Shown here: positions 1-8,930 of the stretch, piece by piece
Numbering within the stretch: position 1 is the stretch's first letter
Layout: the number at the start of each line of letters is the position of its first letter
Source: an uncultured Lachnospiraceae bacterium
GTDB lineage: Bacteria > Bacillota > Clostridia > Lachnospirales > Lachnospiraceae
Assembly: GCA_902796425.1 (NCBI GenBank)
Contig: CADBPC010000170.1
Span: 1 to 57,663, forward strand
Length of the DNA: 57,663 bases
Reading direction: 5' to 3'
Program-made: the position numbers and the translations under genes
The notes under the pieces: model-generated
Database searches by the model: none
Told to the model about the DNA's origin: nothing
What the model saw: only the letters and a program-made list of their open reading frames with translations

Positions 1-247
1 CCGCATATGCGGCAAGGTCTGTCTTCAGCGCTTCTCTTCCCGCGGCTGCTGCGCCGGAAGAAACCAGTATCACTTCCATTCCCCGGTTTTTAAGGTCCGA
101 GAGTTCTCCCGCCAGCCGGTCAATCCTGTGATAATCAAGTCTGCCTGTTTCCTCGTGGAGCAAAGAGGAAGAGCCGACCTTTACAACAATCCTCTTTCTG
201 TCGCGAAGCTGACGCCGATATTCGTAATTTTCCTGTTCCCTGTCCAT
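1..247 (-). CDS. proB: Glutamate 5-kinase, N-terminal part (runs off the window)
   Basis: First enzyme of proline synthesis, which phosphorylates glutamate to glutamyl 5-phosphate using ATP. Only about 82 codons are visible; the gene continues past base 1. Reading from the ATG at 247, the amino-acid-kinase signature KRIVVKVGSSSL falls at residues 18-29, and LVSSGA, the second conserved glycine loop of ProB, lies near residue 63. The residues after SSGA (AAAAGREAL) are less typical than the usual IAVG. It starts 31 bases after the preceding flavoprotein stop with only a weak ribosome binding site, so it is probably read through from the upstream operon. The frame is also open upstream of this ATG, so the exact start is uncertain. 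proA would be expected next, outside the window. Confidence 0.82.
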   Translation of the reverse strand, partial: MDREQENYEYRRQLRDRKRIVVKVGSSSLLHEETGRLDYHRIDRLAGELSDLKNRGMEVILVSSGAAAAGREALKTDLAAYA

Positions 248-278
248 ATCTTTATAAATCCTGTCTGCGGCCCTGAGA

Positions 279-1970
279 TTATCCCTGCAGAGCTGCAGGG
301 TAATACCCCGCCGCTACCGCTTCCGCCGCCTTGATTCCGTCAACCGCAGCCGACATGATTCCTCCCGCGTATCCAGCACCCTCGCCGCATGGAATAAGAC
401 CTCCGACGGATCCCTCCATGTTCTTTTCGCGAAGGATCCTGACCGGCGAGGATGTCCTGCTCTCGGGTCCCATTACAAACGCTTTTTCTCCCGCAAAGCC
501 GGGCAGGATGCCGTCAAAATACTCCATCGCTTCGATAAAGTCCCTCGTCAGGTCCTCCGGATACAGGCTCGCAAGGTCTCCCCCGGCATACTGTCCCCGG
601 ATGCACAGATCTTCCGCTTCCTCAGTGCTGATTTCGGATGCCTCTGTCTCTTCCTTATGACCGGCATGACTGCCGTCAAGAAAATCCGCCTTTAAATCCG
701 CATACCTGCGGACCGGAATCCTGCCGCCTGCAAGGCTGTACGCCTTCTGCTCGAGGGCTTCCTGGAACAGCATCCCGGCCAGCGGATCATCCGATCCGAA
801 CTCTCCGGCGGATACCGTCATAACAATCGCACTGTTTGCCCTGGCGCTGTCTCTTGCATAATCGCTCATACCGTTGACCGTAAGCCTGCCTTCCTGCGAC
901 GAGGCATTGACAACATATCCTCCGGGACACATACAGAAGCTGTATACGCCTCTTCCGGATGAGGCCTTAGCCGTCAGCTTGTAGCTTGCGTGCGAGAGAT
1001 TAAGGCTCTTCATCTTTTCTTCGCCGCAGACCCCGTACTGCCGGAAATCAATCATTTCCTGCGGGTGGGAGACCCTGAAGCCGACGGCAAAATTTTTCTG
1101 CTCCATCCGGACATGGTTTTTATGAAGCGTCCGGATCAGGTCCCGTGCACTGTGGCCCGGGGCGAGGACAAGGACCTGCGTGTCAAGCTGCGCTGCCTTC
1201 CCGTCCCGCACATAGACCACTCCCCGGATTCTTCCGGTTGATTCATCCGTAAGAAGGTCTGTCACCTTCGCGCCGAAAATCACGGTTCCCCCGGCCCGGA
1301 TAATTCTCTCCCTCAGGGAAATAATAACGCTTCTTAACTTATCGGTTCCGATATGCGGGAGGTTTTCATAAGCGATGTCCTCCGGGGCTCCGGCCTCGAT
1401 AAAGCGCCGGATCACTTCCTCTATCCTTCCGCTTTTATCCTTGATCCCTGTAGTGAGCTTTCCGTCCGAAAAGGTCCCCGCACCTCCCTCACCGAACTGG
1501 CAGTTGGACTCGGGATCAAGATCTCCTCCCTCCCAGAAGCGGGTGACGTCACGGATCCTCTCCTCCATCGCCTTTCCTCTTTCCAAAAGAATCGGCCGGT
1601 AGCCGTTCTCGGCAAGATAAAGACTGCAGAAAAGGCCTGCGGGTCCCGCGCCGACTACGACCGGAGGGTTTTTAAGCCTTCCGTTATCCCCGGAGGGAAC
1701 GGGAAATGTGTAGTGTACCGGCTTCTCAAAACGGATTTTGTCATCCTTAAGGCGGCGGACGATTCCGTTTTCCCGTCTCTCATCACCCAGTAAAACCGAC
1801 ACACTGTAAATATCAAAAAGCTCCGGCTTTTTTCTTGCGTCGACTGCGTGTCTTGTTATTCTCCATGTAAACTTATCCCCTGCAGAGAGCTTGAGCCTTC
1901 CCCGGATCTTTTTTTCCAGTTCCTTTGAAGGCGCCCCGCAGGGAAGCTTCACCTGTGAAATTACGATCAT
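279..1970 (-). CDS. FAD-dependent dehydrogenase-like protein (COG2509 type)
   Basis: A 563-residue soluble flavoprotein of unknown substrate. A roughly 100-residue N-terminal domain precedes the Rossmann FAD site VVVGAGPAGL at about residues 104-113. The strongly conserved stretch QFGEGGAGTFSDGKL follows near residue 160, and a C-terminal GEGAGYAGGIMSAAVDG motif closes the FAD fold. This architecture and length match the uncharacterised FAD-dependent dehydrogenase family common in Clostridia. The start codon overlaps the stop of the upstream BaiN-like gene by 4 bases (ATGA), so the two flavoproteins are probably translated together. It is not a classical thioredoxin reductase, because no CxxC redox pair is seen. 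The family call is firm; the reaction is unknown. Confidence 0.85.
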   Translation of the reverse strand: MIVISQVKLPCGAPSKELEKKIRGRLKLSAGDKFTWRITRHAVDARKKPELFDIYSVSVLLGDERRENGIVRRLKDDKIRFEKPVHYTFPVPSGDNGRLKNPPVVVGAGPAGLFCSLYLAENGYRPILLERGKAMEERIRDVTRFWEGGDLDPESNCQFGEGGAGTFSDGKLTTGIKDKSGRIEEVIRRFIEAGAPEDIAYENLPHIGTDKLRSVIISLRERIIRAGGTVIFGAKVTDLLTDESTGRIRGVVYVRDGKAAQLDTQVLVLAPGHSARDLIRTLHKNHVRMEQKNFAVGFRVSHPQEMIDFRQYGVCGEEKMKSLNLSHASYKLTAKASSGRGVYSFCMCPGGYVVNASSQEGRLTVNGMSDYARDSARANSAIVMTVSAGEFGSDDPLAGMLFQEALEQKAYSLAGGRIPVRRYADLKADFLDGSHAGHKEETEASEISTEEAEDLCIRGQYAGGDLASLYPEDLTRDFIEAMEYFDGILPGFAGEKAFVMGPESRTSSPVRILREKNMEGSVGGLIPCGEGAGYAGGIMSAAVDGIKAAEAVAAGYYPAALQG

Positions 1971-3379
1971 GTTCCGTCCTTTGCCGCGTGGAGTCCCGCG
2001 GTATAGCCGCTGCAGAAGGCATAGGTAAGGTTATAGCCTCCGCACCGTCCGTCGATGTCCGTCATCTCTCCGGCTATATAAAGGCCGCTGCAAAAACGCG
2101 ATTCCATGGTCGGCCGCAGTTCGGACAATACCACGCCGCCGCAGGCCGCCTGTGCCTTTTCAAATCCGCCCGTTCCCTTTATGGGAAGCAGGCAGTTCCT
2201 CAGCATATCAAGAAGGCCGGAGATAATTTCTTCTTTCCCGTCTTCAGGAAGATTCCTTATCTTTTTCTCATCCGCACATCCCTGCCTGCGGATGATATAG
2301 GAGGCAATTTTCGGATGCACAAGGCCGGTAAAGATATCCGCCAGGGTATCATCGCCGCAGGCCCCCGAGATCCTGGTCTTCTTAACCTCAAGAAAGTCCT
2401 TCTCATCAAACTCCGGAAGGAAATCAATTATGGCGGCAATGTCTTCCTTTTTCTCTTTCATAAGAAGAGAAACACTGCGGCTGAGCTGCAGTACGGGGAT
2501 CCCGGAAATGCCTTCCCCGGTTATCTGGAGCTCTCCGCACTCACAGGCGCCGGGAACTGCCCTGCCGCCGCACAGGATCTCAATCTTCGCCTCACACCGG
2601 ACGCCTCCCGCCGTGCGAAGCAGCTTATCATTCACCGTAAGGCTTGTCAGTGCGGGAAGGGGCCTTTCGATGTGATGTCCGAAGCCCTCCGCAAAACGGT
2701 ATCCTTTATCATCCGCGCCAAGGTGCGGCCCCGCAGGACTTCCGCAGGCGAGAACGACGCTGCTCACGTATTCTTCCGTGCCGGCGGTTATCTTAAACCG
2801 GGCCCCGGGAACAGTTTTCGGAGGAATCTTTGCACTTTCAATTCGAAGGACATCTTCCCCGCACCGGATATCGACGCCAAGGCTGCGCAGCTTTCGCTCA
2901 AGGATCTGAACGACCGCCGCCGCAGAGTCCGTTCTCGGATATACGTAGCCCTGGCGCTCGTGAAAGAAAAGCCCGAAGCTGTTAAAGAGTCTGATCAGGA
3001 GTTTTGTGCATTCGGACACAGAGCTGCCGCATTCGGACTCCATCCGGAAATTCTGTTCCGGGAACGGGAAAGCTCCTGTTTCCGCCCCGGATAAAGATGC
3101 GGCAAATTCGTCAAAGAATCCGGCACTGTTTTCCGGCGTATTCACTTTCTGAGCATCCCGGGCAAAGTCCTCTGATGTATGGTAGCAGCAGAGATCCTGA
3201 TTCAGGTTCGTCAGGTTGCATCTGCCGTTTCCGGTTGCCGCAAGCTTTCTTCCGATCCTGTCATTTTTCTCATACAGTATGACACGCGCGCCCGCGGATG
3301 CAGCGGCAATGGCCGCTATGCAGCCTGCCGCCCCTGCGCCTATGACCGCTACGCTCATCCGTCTTAAGTCTGTTCCCAT
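1967..3379 (-). CDS. BaiN/YhiN (HI0933) family FAD-binding oxidoreductase
   Basis: A 470-residue NAD(P)/FAD-dependent oxidoreductase of the HI0933/YhiN family. Members include BaiN, proposed to act in bile-acid dehydroxylation, but most have no known substrate. Visible motifs are the dinucleotide fold VAVIGAGAAG at residues 10-19, the family hallmark GNGRCNLTNLN near residue 50, and the C-terminal GGYNLTYAFCSGYTAG. A second in-frame Met (residue 8) lies just before the Rossmann strand and could be the real start; neither start has a strong ribosome binding site. The start lies one base after the stop of the flippase gene, and its own stop overlaps the next flavoprotein, so this is the middle of a tight operon. 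A specific bile-acid role should not be assumed. Confidence 0.85.
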   Translation of the reverse strand: MGTDLRRMSVAVIGAGAAGCIAAIAAASAGARVILYEKNDRIGRKLAATGNGRCNLTNLNQDLCCYHTSEDFARDAQKVNTPENSAGFFDEFAASLSGAETGAFPFPEQNFRMESECGSSVSECTKLLIRLFNSFGLFFHERQGYVYPRTDSAAAVVQILERKLRSLGVDIRCGEDVLRIESAKIPPKTVPGARFKITAGTEEYVSSVVLACGSPAGPHLGADDKGYRFAEGFGHHIERPLPALTSLTVNDKLLRTAGGVRCEAKIEILCGGRAVPGACECGELQITGEGISGIPVLQLSRSVSLLMKEKKEDIAAIIDFLPEFDEKDFLEVKKTRISGACGDDTLADIFTGLVHPKIASYIIRRQGCADEKKIRNLPEDGKEEIISGLLDMLRNCLLPIKGTGGFEKAQAACGGVVLSELRPTMESRFCSGLYIAGEMTDIDGRCGGYNLTYAFCSGYTAGLHAAKDGT

Positions 3380-3380
3380 A

Positions 3381-5018
3381 TCAGTCCGTGAGCCTCAGAA
3401 GCCTTGCAATTGCAAGGACAATGCCCCCGCCCGGAAGCTTTTCGATGTTCCTGAGATCCGCAGCCCTCAGAAGAAGACTTGCCGCGACATAGATCGGCAC
3501 AAAAATCACGACACTGATCAGAATGCCGACAAGAGCAGGCATATTCTCCGGGAATAACCCTGTCATCAGAAGCAGGAAGAACGCCCCGATCAGTGCGGAA
3601 ATGACGATGAGTGCAAAATCCAGCACCCAGGTAGTATCGGTTCCCCTCACAAGACTCCTGCTCCCGCCCGTAAATGCTGCGATGACGTAGACAAGCGCAA
3701 ACAAAAGGAGTCCCGAAGGAATGAACGTGGTCGAACTCTGTGTCAGGAGAGCCGCAATGAATGTCACCGCCGCAGAGATTCCCAGACAGATCAGTACCAG
3801 GTTTTCATAGTAGCATTTCCAGTAATACCTCAGAAGGAGCAGCATCACCGCAGCGGGAATGATCAAAGCGCCCGCAATGCGGCACATCGAAACCGCCGCA
3901 TCTGCTTCCGCCTCGGACAGCGTCTCTGCATACGGCATGATAAGGATTCTTGCAGCCCCGACAATATAAAACGCGGCGGGAACAAAAAGATATGCGGAAA
4001 GCCGCATCATCAGGGACATGCGCTGCTGCAGCTGTCTTCTCCTGTTTTTCAGATAATCCGCGGAAAGCGCCCTGGCCATTTTTGAAAAAAAGCAGAGCAC
4101 GGGAGCCATAAGGATCGTAATAAGCGGCGTACATACACCGGAAAAGACACTCCAGACGGCGTAGGGAGACACTTCCTCACTGCTTCCTCTCGCTATACCG
4201 ATCCGGTACAGCACAAGGACAAGAATAAAAAAGATAAAAGCGCCGCCCATTCCGGGCAGGAGCTTTCTGTAATAAAACAGGACCAGTTCCTCCGGAAACT
4301 CATCTGTTTCCGGATACAGTGTGTCTTTCTCTTCGAGAAGGTGCCTGGCGCTGAGATAAGAGACAGCGATAAGGAAAACTGCCGTAACAACAAGAGCGCC
4401 GGATATTCCAAGCGCCATGCCGAAGGCGGCATACACGTTGTCATACGTATCATTGCGAAGAAGGAGCCCCGCCATCTCGCCTCTCGTGCTGAACACAGCC
4501 GCGGAAATGACAGACAGGACCAGCAGGAGTCCCGAGAGGATACACATGGAGATCCGCCTGTACCTTCCGAGTCCGGAAGCCGAAAGAAAACCCTGCAGGG
4601 CGCCGGTCACAGAGCCTGCGACAAATCCGGGCGTAAGCGCATACATGGTCAGGTAGGAGTGCGGCTGTGCAAAGATTCCTCTCGCAATGATTCCTGCAAG
4701 CGGCAGGAATAAAAGCATCTGGAGAATGCCGGCTGCCGCGCCCGCAAGGACACTGCAGTTTGTAAAATATACCGCGTTCCTGTTCTCCTGCCGGCGTATG
4801 CGGATCAGCACCTGGTGCTCGGTTACCGAAGCAGACATGAAAATGAATACAAACAGAAATACAGCCATGCAGAAAAACGGCATTCCCGCATAACTGAAGG
4901 TCTGCACCCCTGCAATGGCGCAGACTAGAAGGGAGGATACGGCCGCAGAGACAGGAAGCAGCAGGTTTGCCGCCATATCCGTGTCAATCATTTTGTTTTT
5001 CCCGAAAAATGCAGGCAT
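3381..5018 (-). CDS. Polytopic membrane protein, MATE/SpoVB-like lipid or polysaccharide flippase
   Basis: A 545-residue integral membrane protein with about twelve to fourteen hydrophobic helices spread over its whole length and short basic loops. The pattern fits the MOP superfamily, which includes SpoVB/MurJ-type flippases and polysaccharide exporters. The C-terminal tail EKLPGGGIVLAIARLLRL resembles the end of clostridial SpoVB-like proteins. The substrate cannot be told from sequence: lipid II or another undecaprenyl-linked glycan is plausible. It sits between ybeY (16-base gap) and the BaiN-like flavoprotein (1-base gap), so it is expressed with housekeeping genes rather than with a capsule locus. 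Family confidence is moderate; the substrate is inference. Confidence 0.65.
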   Translation of the reverse strand: MPAFFGKNKMIDTDMAANLLLPVSAAVSSLLVCAIAGVQTFSYAGMPFFCMAVFLFVFIFMSASVTEHQVLIRIRRQENRNAVYFTNCSVLAGAAAGILQMLLFLPLAGIIARGIFAQPHSYLTMYALTPGFVAGSVTGALQGFLSASGLGRYRRISMCILSGLLLVLSVISAAVFSTRGEMAGLLLRNDTYDNVYAAFGMALGISGALVVTAVFLIAVSYLSARHLLEEKDTLYPETDEFPEELVLFYYRKLLPGMGGAFIFFILVLVLYRIGIARGSSEEVSPYAVWSVFSGVCTPLITILMAPVLCFFSKMARALSADYLKNRRRQLQQRMSLMMRLSAYLFVPAAFYIVGAARILIMPYAETLSEAEADAAVSMCRIAGALIIPAAVMLLLLRYYWKCYYENLVLICLGISAAVTFIAALLTQSSTTFIPSGLLLFALVYVIAAFTGGSRSLVRGTDTTWVLDFALIVISALIGAFFLLLMTGLFPENMPALVGILISVVIFVPIYVAASLLLRAADLRNIEKLPGGGIVLAIARLLRLTD

Positions 5019-5034
5019 GCAGCCAACCTCACAT

Positions 5035-5568
5035 TTAAGCCCCGGCAGTGCCGGTCACGGCTTCGCGGAGGATTCCGAGCTTTTCAAGCGCTTCCTCCTG
5101 CTTTTTTTCCATTACCGCGGCTTCATCCGGCGTCATATGGTCATATCCGCACAGATGAAGAACCGAGTGCGCAATCAGAAAGGCGAACTCCCTGAGTTCA
5201 CTGTGGCCGTACGCCGCGGCCTGTTCACGAACCCTCACCGTATTCAGGACAATGTCGCCAAGAACAAGCTTTCCGCTGTCAGGGTCAAAACAGGAGTACG
5301 CATCCTTTGCCGCCTCGTCAAAATCAGACGGCGAAGGAAACTCCAGGTTCGGAAACGAGAGAACGTCCGTTGACTTATCGATTCCGCGGAACTGACTGTT
5401 CAGGGCACGGATCGATTCATCGTCCACAAGGGTGAGGCCGATGATCACATCGTACGGACAGTTTTCCAGGCGAAGGACCTCCCGGCATACCTTCCTTGCG
5501 GTAATTCTCTCGGAAAAGTCAAACTTTTCTTTGTGCTCTTCGTCTGTTATCAAAGTGATTCTGCTCAT
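5035..5568 (-). CDS. ybeY: Endoribonuclease YbeY (16S rRNA maturation)
   Basis: Zn-dependent single-strand endoribonuclease of 16S rRNA 3'-end maturation and ribosome quality control. The metal-binding signature HxxxHxxGYDH is present as HSVLHLCGYDH near the C terminus, and the family motif RGIDKSTDVLSFP lies in the middle. The frame stays open further upstream, but the extra 55 residues are Arg-rich and antisense-like, so the ATG at 5568 (MSRITLITDEEH) was chosen. It gives 177 residues, slightly longer than typical clostridial YbeY. The start lies 50 bases inside the phoH coding end, in another frame, suggesting translational coupling. The phoH-ybeY order is conserved across many Firmicutes. 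Confidence 0.93.
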   Translation of the reverse strand: MSRITLITDEEHKEKFDFSERITARKVCREVLRLENCPYDVIIGLTLVDDESIRALNSQFRGIDKSTDVLSFPNLEFPSPSDFDEAAKDAYSCFDPDSGKLVLGDIVLNTVRVREQAAAYGHSELREFAFLIAHSVLHLCGYDHMTPDEAAVMEKKQEEALEKLGILREAVTGTAGA

Positions 5569-6508
5569 AATCCTCGTAAGCCTTAACGATCTTCTGAACC
5601 AGCGGGTGCCGCACAACGTCATGGGAATCGAGCGTAATAAACTTGATCCCCTCAATATTCTTCCTCGAAAGGACTCTTGTCGCGACATCAAGGCCGGATA
5701 CGGAAGAAGGCGACAAATCCTTCTGGGTCGCATCGCCCGTAATAACGGCGTGTGAACCGAACCCGAATCTTGTCAGGAACATCTTCATCTGTTCGGGCGT
5801 TGTGTTCTGCGCCTCATCAAGAATGATATATGCATTATCCAGGGTCCTTCCCCTCATGTAGGCGAGGGGCGCGACCTCGATCAGGCCCTTTTCCATGTTG
5901 CTCTGGAATTTTTCGGCGCCCATGATCTGATAAAGCGCGTCATAAAGCGGTCTCAGATAGGGATCAACCTTGCTCTGGAGATCGCCCGGAAGGAAACCGA
6001 GCTTCTCTCCGGCTTCGATGGCCGGTCTTGTAAGTATGATCCGCTCCACCTCTTTATTCTGGAATGCAGTAATTGCCATGGCCATGGCAAGGAACGTCTT
6101 TCCGGTACCTGCCGGCCCGTTCGCAAAAACAATCAGATTATCACGGATTGCGCGGACGTATTTCTGCTGGCCCATGGTCTTGGGCTTGACCGGCCTTCCG
6201 CTGACAGTATGGCAGATTACGTCCGAATCCATACTGACCAGCATATCCGGGGATGCCTCCCTTTTCATATCAAGCGCATAATCCACGTTCTGATCCTCGA
6301 TTCCGGATCCCCTCTCGGAGAGCGCGGCCAGCTGATTCAGTATCGAAGCGGCATCCTTCACGGACTGCTCCTGCCCGCTGACCCTGACCACACCGTCCCG
6401 CAGGGTGATCGCTACTGCAAGTTCATCCTCGATTTTCCTGACATTCTTGTCAAATCGTCCAAATATATCCCGCTGCACCGCAGCGGGATAATCCAGTTTT
6501 ATATCCAT
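5519..6508 (-). CDS. phoH: PhoH family P-loop ATPase
   Basis: A 329-residue cytoplasmic ATPase of the PhoH/YbeZ family, thought to act with YbeY in RNA metabolism. An N-terminal KH-like region is followed by the Walker A motif GPAGTGKT at residues 131-138 and a Walker B/DEAQ-type motif YIILDEAQNTTPEQ near residue 233. The length matches the family. It starts 18 bases after the stop of nfnB without a strong ribosome binding site, and its 3' end overlaps the ybeY start by 50 bases. Genetic pairing with ybeY supports the RNA role. The precise activity (helicase or toxin-associated RNase partner) is not settled for the family. Confidence 0.9.
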   Translation of the reverse strand: MDIKLDYPAAVQRDIFGRFDKNVRKIEDELAVAITLRDGVVRVSGQEQSVKDAASILNQLAALSERGSGIEDQNVDYALDMKREASPDMLVSMDSDVICHTVSGRPVKPKTMGQQKYVRAIRDNLIVFANGPAGTGKTFLAMAMAITAFQNKEVERIILTRPAIEAGEKLGFLPGDLQSKVDPYLRPLYDALYQIMGAEKFQSNMEKGLIEVAPLAYMRGRTLDNAYIILDEAQNTTPEQMKMFLTRFGFGSHAVITGDATQKDLSPSSVSGLDVATRVLSRKNIEGIKFITLDSHDVVRHPLVQKIVKAYEDYEQNHFDNRRRAQRKV

Positions 6509-6526
6509 ACCAGTTCAAGAACAGTC

Positions 6527-7924
6527 TTACTGTCTGCTGAGATATTCATCAATTCCTTTTGCTGCGGCCTTTCCGGCACCCATCGCAAGGATAACCGTGG
6601 CAGCGCCGGTAACGGCATCGCCTCCGGCGAATACTCCGTCCCTGGTGGTCATTTCCGTACCCTCTGTGACGATGATTCCGCCGTGACGGTTGACTTCAAG
6701 TCCCTGCGTCGTCCGGTTGATCAGCGGGTTCGGGCTTGTGCCGAGTGACATAATAACCGCATCGCAGTCAATATGGAACTCACTTCCGGGAACCTCGACG
6801 GGTCTTCTTCTTCCGGAAGCATCGGGCTCGCCCAGCTCCATGCGGATGCAGGTAATTCCGTTCACCCATCCGTTCTCGTCAGCCGTAATCTCAATCGGAT
6901 TGGTCAGAAGGTCAAAGATAATTCCTTCTTCCTTTGCGTGATGGACTTCTTCTGCACGGGCCGGAAGTTCATCCTCGCCGCGCCTGTACACAACATGTGT
7001 CTCCGCACCGAGACGAAGCGCTGTTCTGGCCGCGTCCATGGCGACATTGCCGCCGCCGACGATAACCGCCTTCTTTGCGCGCATGATCGGTGTCCTTGAA
7101 TTCTCGTCGAACGCGCCCATGAGATTGCTGCGGGTAAGGTACTCATTTGCGGAGAAAACGCCGAGAGCCTGCTCGCCCGGGATGTGCATGAACTTCGGAA
7201 GACCTGCTCCGGATCCGATAAATACCGCAGAAAATCCTTCTTCCTCCATAAGTTCGTCGATCGTTACGGATCTTCCGATTACGACATCCGTATTGATCTT
7301 GACGCCGAGCGCTTCAACATTCTCGATTTCCTTTGCGACGACGCGTTCCTTGGGAAGACGGAATTCGGGAATTCCGTATACCAGAACGCCGCCCGCCTTG
7401 TGCAGGGCTTCGAAGATGGTTACATCATATCCGAGCTTTGCGAGATCGCCCGCACAGGTAAGGCCCGCGGGACCTGCGCCGATAACAGCCACCTTCTTAT
7501 TCTTTGCGGGCGCGGTAACGACCGGCTTGATTCCCAGCTCCTTTGCGGTATCAGCCGCATAGCGCTCGAGCTTGCCGATGGAGACTGCCTCGCCCTTGAT
7601 GCCGCGAACGCACAGAGCTTCGCACTGCTTTTCCTGAGGGCAGACACGGCCGCAGACGGCAGGAAGAGCCGAGCTCTTGCTGATAACATTGTATGCGCCC
7701 TCCACATTGCCCGTTTTCAGTTCACTGATAAAACCGGGAATGTCAATGGAAACAGGGCAGCCCTGGACGCATCTCGGATTCTTGCAGTTAAGGCATCTGG
7801 AAGCCTCAGCGATTGCTTCTTCCTCATTATATCCGAGACATACTTCTTCAAAATTTGTGGCACGTACCTTCGGATCCTGTTCGCGGATCGGAACTTTTTT
7901 CATCATATCAACAGTAATCGCCAT
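6527..7924 (-). CDS. nfnB: NfnB: large subunit of NADH-dependent ferredoxin:NADP+ oxidoreductase (GltD-like)
   Basis: A 465-residue iron-sulfur flavoprotein. Two N-terminal cysteine clusters (C44, C47, C52, C56 and C91, C95, C101, C105) would bind [4Fe-4S] centres. An FAD Rossmann site VAVIGAGPAGL follows at about residues 146-156, and a second nucleotide site is at VIVGGGNVAMDAA. The sequence alone matches the small subunit of glutamate synthase, and annotation pipelines often call it GltA/GltD. However, no large glutamate synthase subunit is adjacent. Instead it follows an FNR-like [2Fe-2S] subunit, the arrangement of clostridial NfnAB. That complex couples NADH and reduced ferredoxin to NADP+ reduction by flavin-based electron bifurcation. 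The gap to nfnA contains a stable hairpin. Confidence 0.85.
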   Translation of the reverse strand: MAITVDMMKKVPIREQDPKVRATNFEEVCLGYNEEEAIAEASRCLNCKNPRCVQGCPVSIDIPGFISELKTGNVEGAYNVISKSSALPAVCGRVCPQEKQCEALCVRGIKGEAVSIGKLERYAADTAKELGIKPVVTAPAKNKKVAVIGAGPAGLTCAGDLAKLGYDVTIFEALHKAGGVLVYGIPEFRLPKERVVAKEIENVEALGVKINTDVVIGRSVTIDELMEEEGFSAVFIGSGAGLPKFMHIPGEQALGVFSANEYLTRSNLMGAFDENSRTPIMRAKKAVIVGGGNVAMDAARTALRLGAETHVVYRRGEDELPARAEEVHHAKEEGIIFDLLTNPIEITADENGWVNGITCIRMELGEPDASGRRRPVEVPGSEFHIDCDAVIMSLGTSPNPLINRTTQGLEVNRHGGIIVTEGTEMTTRDGVFAGGDAVTGAATVILAMGAGKAAAKGIDEYLSRQ

Positions 7925-7945
7925 TTTTTATCCCCTTATAATATT

Positions 7946-7964
7946 CCCCGATCTCCGATCGGGG
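7946..7964 (-). other. Intercistronic hairpin between nfnA and nfnB
   Basis: CCCCGATC and GATCGGGG form a perfect 8-bp stem around a 3-base loop in the 74-base gap between nfnA and nfnB. On the transcript it is followed by GAATATTATAAGGGG rather than a U-run, so it is not a typical intrinsic terminator. It may protect the 3' end of the nfnA message or tune the ratio of subunits. The ribosome binding site of nfnB (AAGGGGA) lies about 15 bases downstream of the stem. Confidence 0.6.
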
Positions 7965-7998
7965 CGATGATTTGATGCCGGCTTACTTAAATGCCTGA

Positions 7999-8874
7999 TC
8001 AGCAGTTACCGCATCCGCCTTCGTGTGTATCCTTTTCCTGTTCCTTTAAAAGAAGTCTTCCTTCTTCGGTCTTGTAGAGTCTTGCGCGCTGCATCGCCTG
8101 GTCGTAGTCAATATCCCATGCGTCGAATTCAGGACCGTCCACGCAGGCAAACTTCACCTCATCGCCCACAATCAGTCTGCAGGCGCCGCACATTCCCGTT
8201 CCGTCGACCATAATCGTATTCATGGAAGCAACGGTAGGAATGCCGAGCTTTTTCGTCAGCTGTGCCGCGAACTTCATCATGATCATGGGGCCGATCACTA
8301 CGCAGTGGTCATAGCGCTTTCCTTCATCCCAGAGCTGCTGGAGCGCCACGCAGACATTGCCGTGGATGCCGTAGGATCCGTCGTCTGTGGCAAAATACAG
8401 ATTATCCGTGACCGCATCCATCTCATCCTCGAGGATAAGGATATCCTTACTTCTTGCGCCCTGGATACAGTCTGCGTCAACTCCGTGCTCGTGGAGCCAC
8501 TTGAGCTGATGATATACGGGAGCTGTTCCTACGCCTCCCGCAATGAAAAGAATCTTCTTCTTTTTAAGCTCTTCGATCGGTACCTCCACCAGATCCGAAG
8601 GATTTCCCAGAGGGCCCACGACATCCGCAAAGCAGTCGCCGACTTCGAGCTCCGCCATCCGGTTCGTCTCCGCGCCTACGCACTGGAAAACGATAGTTAT
8701 CTTTCCTTCTTCCTTGTTATCGTCACAAATTGTCAGAGGGATTCTCTCTCCCTCTTCATCCGCGCGTACGATCAGGAACTGCCCGGGAAGAGCTCTCTTT
8801 GCAACTCGGGGAGCGACGATATCCATCAGCCAGACCTTCGGTCCAAGCAGCTCCTTTTTTGTGATTTCGAACAT
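7999..8874 (-). CDS. nfnA: NfnA: FNR-like FAD/[2Fe-2S] subunit of NADH-dependent ferredoxin:NADP+ oxidoreductase
   Basis: A 291-residue ferredoxin-NADP reductase-like protein. The FAD domain contains the flavin-contacting region around RIPLTICDD (residues 44-52). The NAD-binding site is IAGGVGTAPVYHQ (111-123). A C-terminal [2Fe-2S] motif is seen at C229, C232 and C244, with an acidic residue (D224) nearby that could be the fourth ligand; acidic ligation is known in characterised Nfn enzymes. Length and gene order (small subunit first, then the GltD-like subunit) match NfnAB of Clostridium kluyveri and Thermotoga. A strong ribosome binding site (GGAGGTCATC) precedes the ATG. Alternatives are the PyrK-like electron transfer subunit or SudB; the partner gene favours Nfn. 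Confidence 0.87.
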   Translation of the reverse strand: MFEITKKELLGPKVWLMDIVAPRVAKRALPGQFLIVRADEEGERIPLTICDDNKEEGKITIVFQCVGAETNRMAELEVGDCFADVVGPLGNPSDLVEVPIEELKKKKILFIAGGVGTAPVYHQLKWLHEHGVDADCIQGARSKDILILEDEMDAVTDNLYFATDDGSYGIHGNVCVALQQLWDEGKRYDHCVVIGPMIMMKFAAQLTKKLGIPTVASMNTIMVDGTGMCGACRLIVGDEVKFACVDGPEFDAWDIDYDQAMQRARLYKTEEGRLLLKEQEKDTHEGGCGNC

Positions 8875-8904
8875 GATGACCTCCTTAATTCAGTTCACAT
8901 ACAA

Positions 8905-8927
8905 GGCGCTTCTGTGTAGTGAGCGCC
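8905..8927 (-). other. Short GC hairpin upstream of nfnA
   Basis: GGCGCT and AGCGCC pair around a 11-base loop in the 56-base gap between the zinc-ribbon/TPR gene stop and the nfnA start. No U-run follows, so it is at most a weak or factor-dependent terminator or an RNA stability element. Reported because it fills the only gap here; function uncertain. Confidence 0.35.
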
Positions 8928-8930
8928 AAA

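Noticed and set aside
6527..7924. Calling this gene gltD (glutamate synthase small subunit)
   Set aside because: No large glutamate synthase subunit nearby; it is paired with an FNR-like [2Fe-2S] subunit as in NfnAB.
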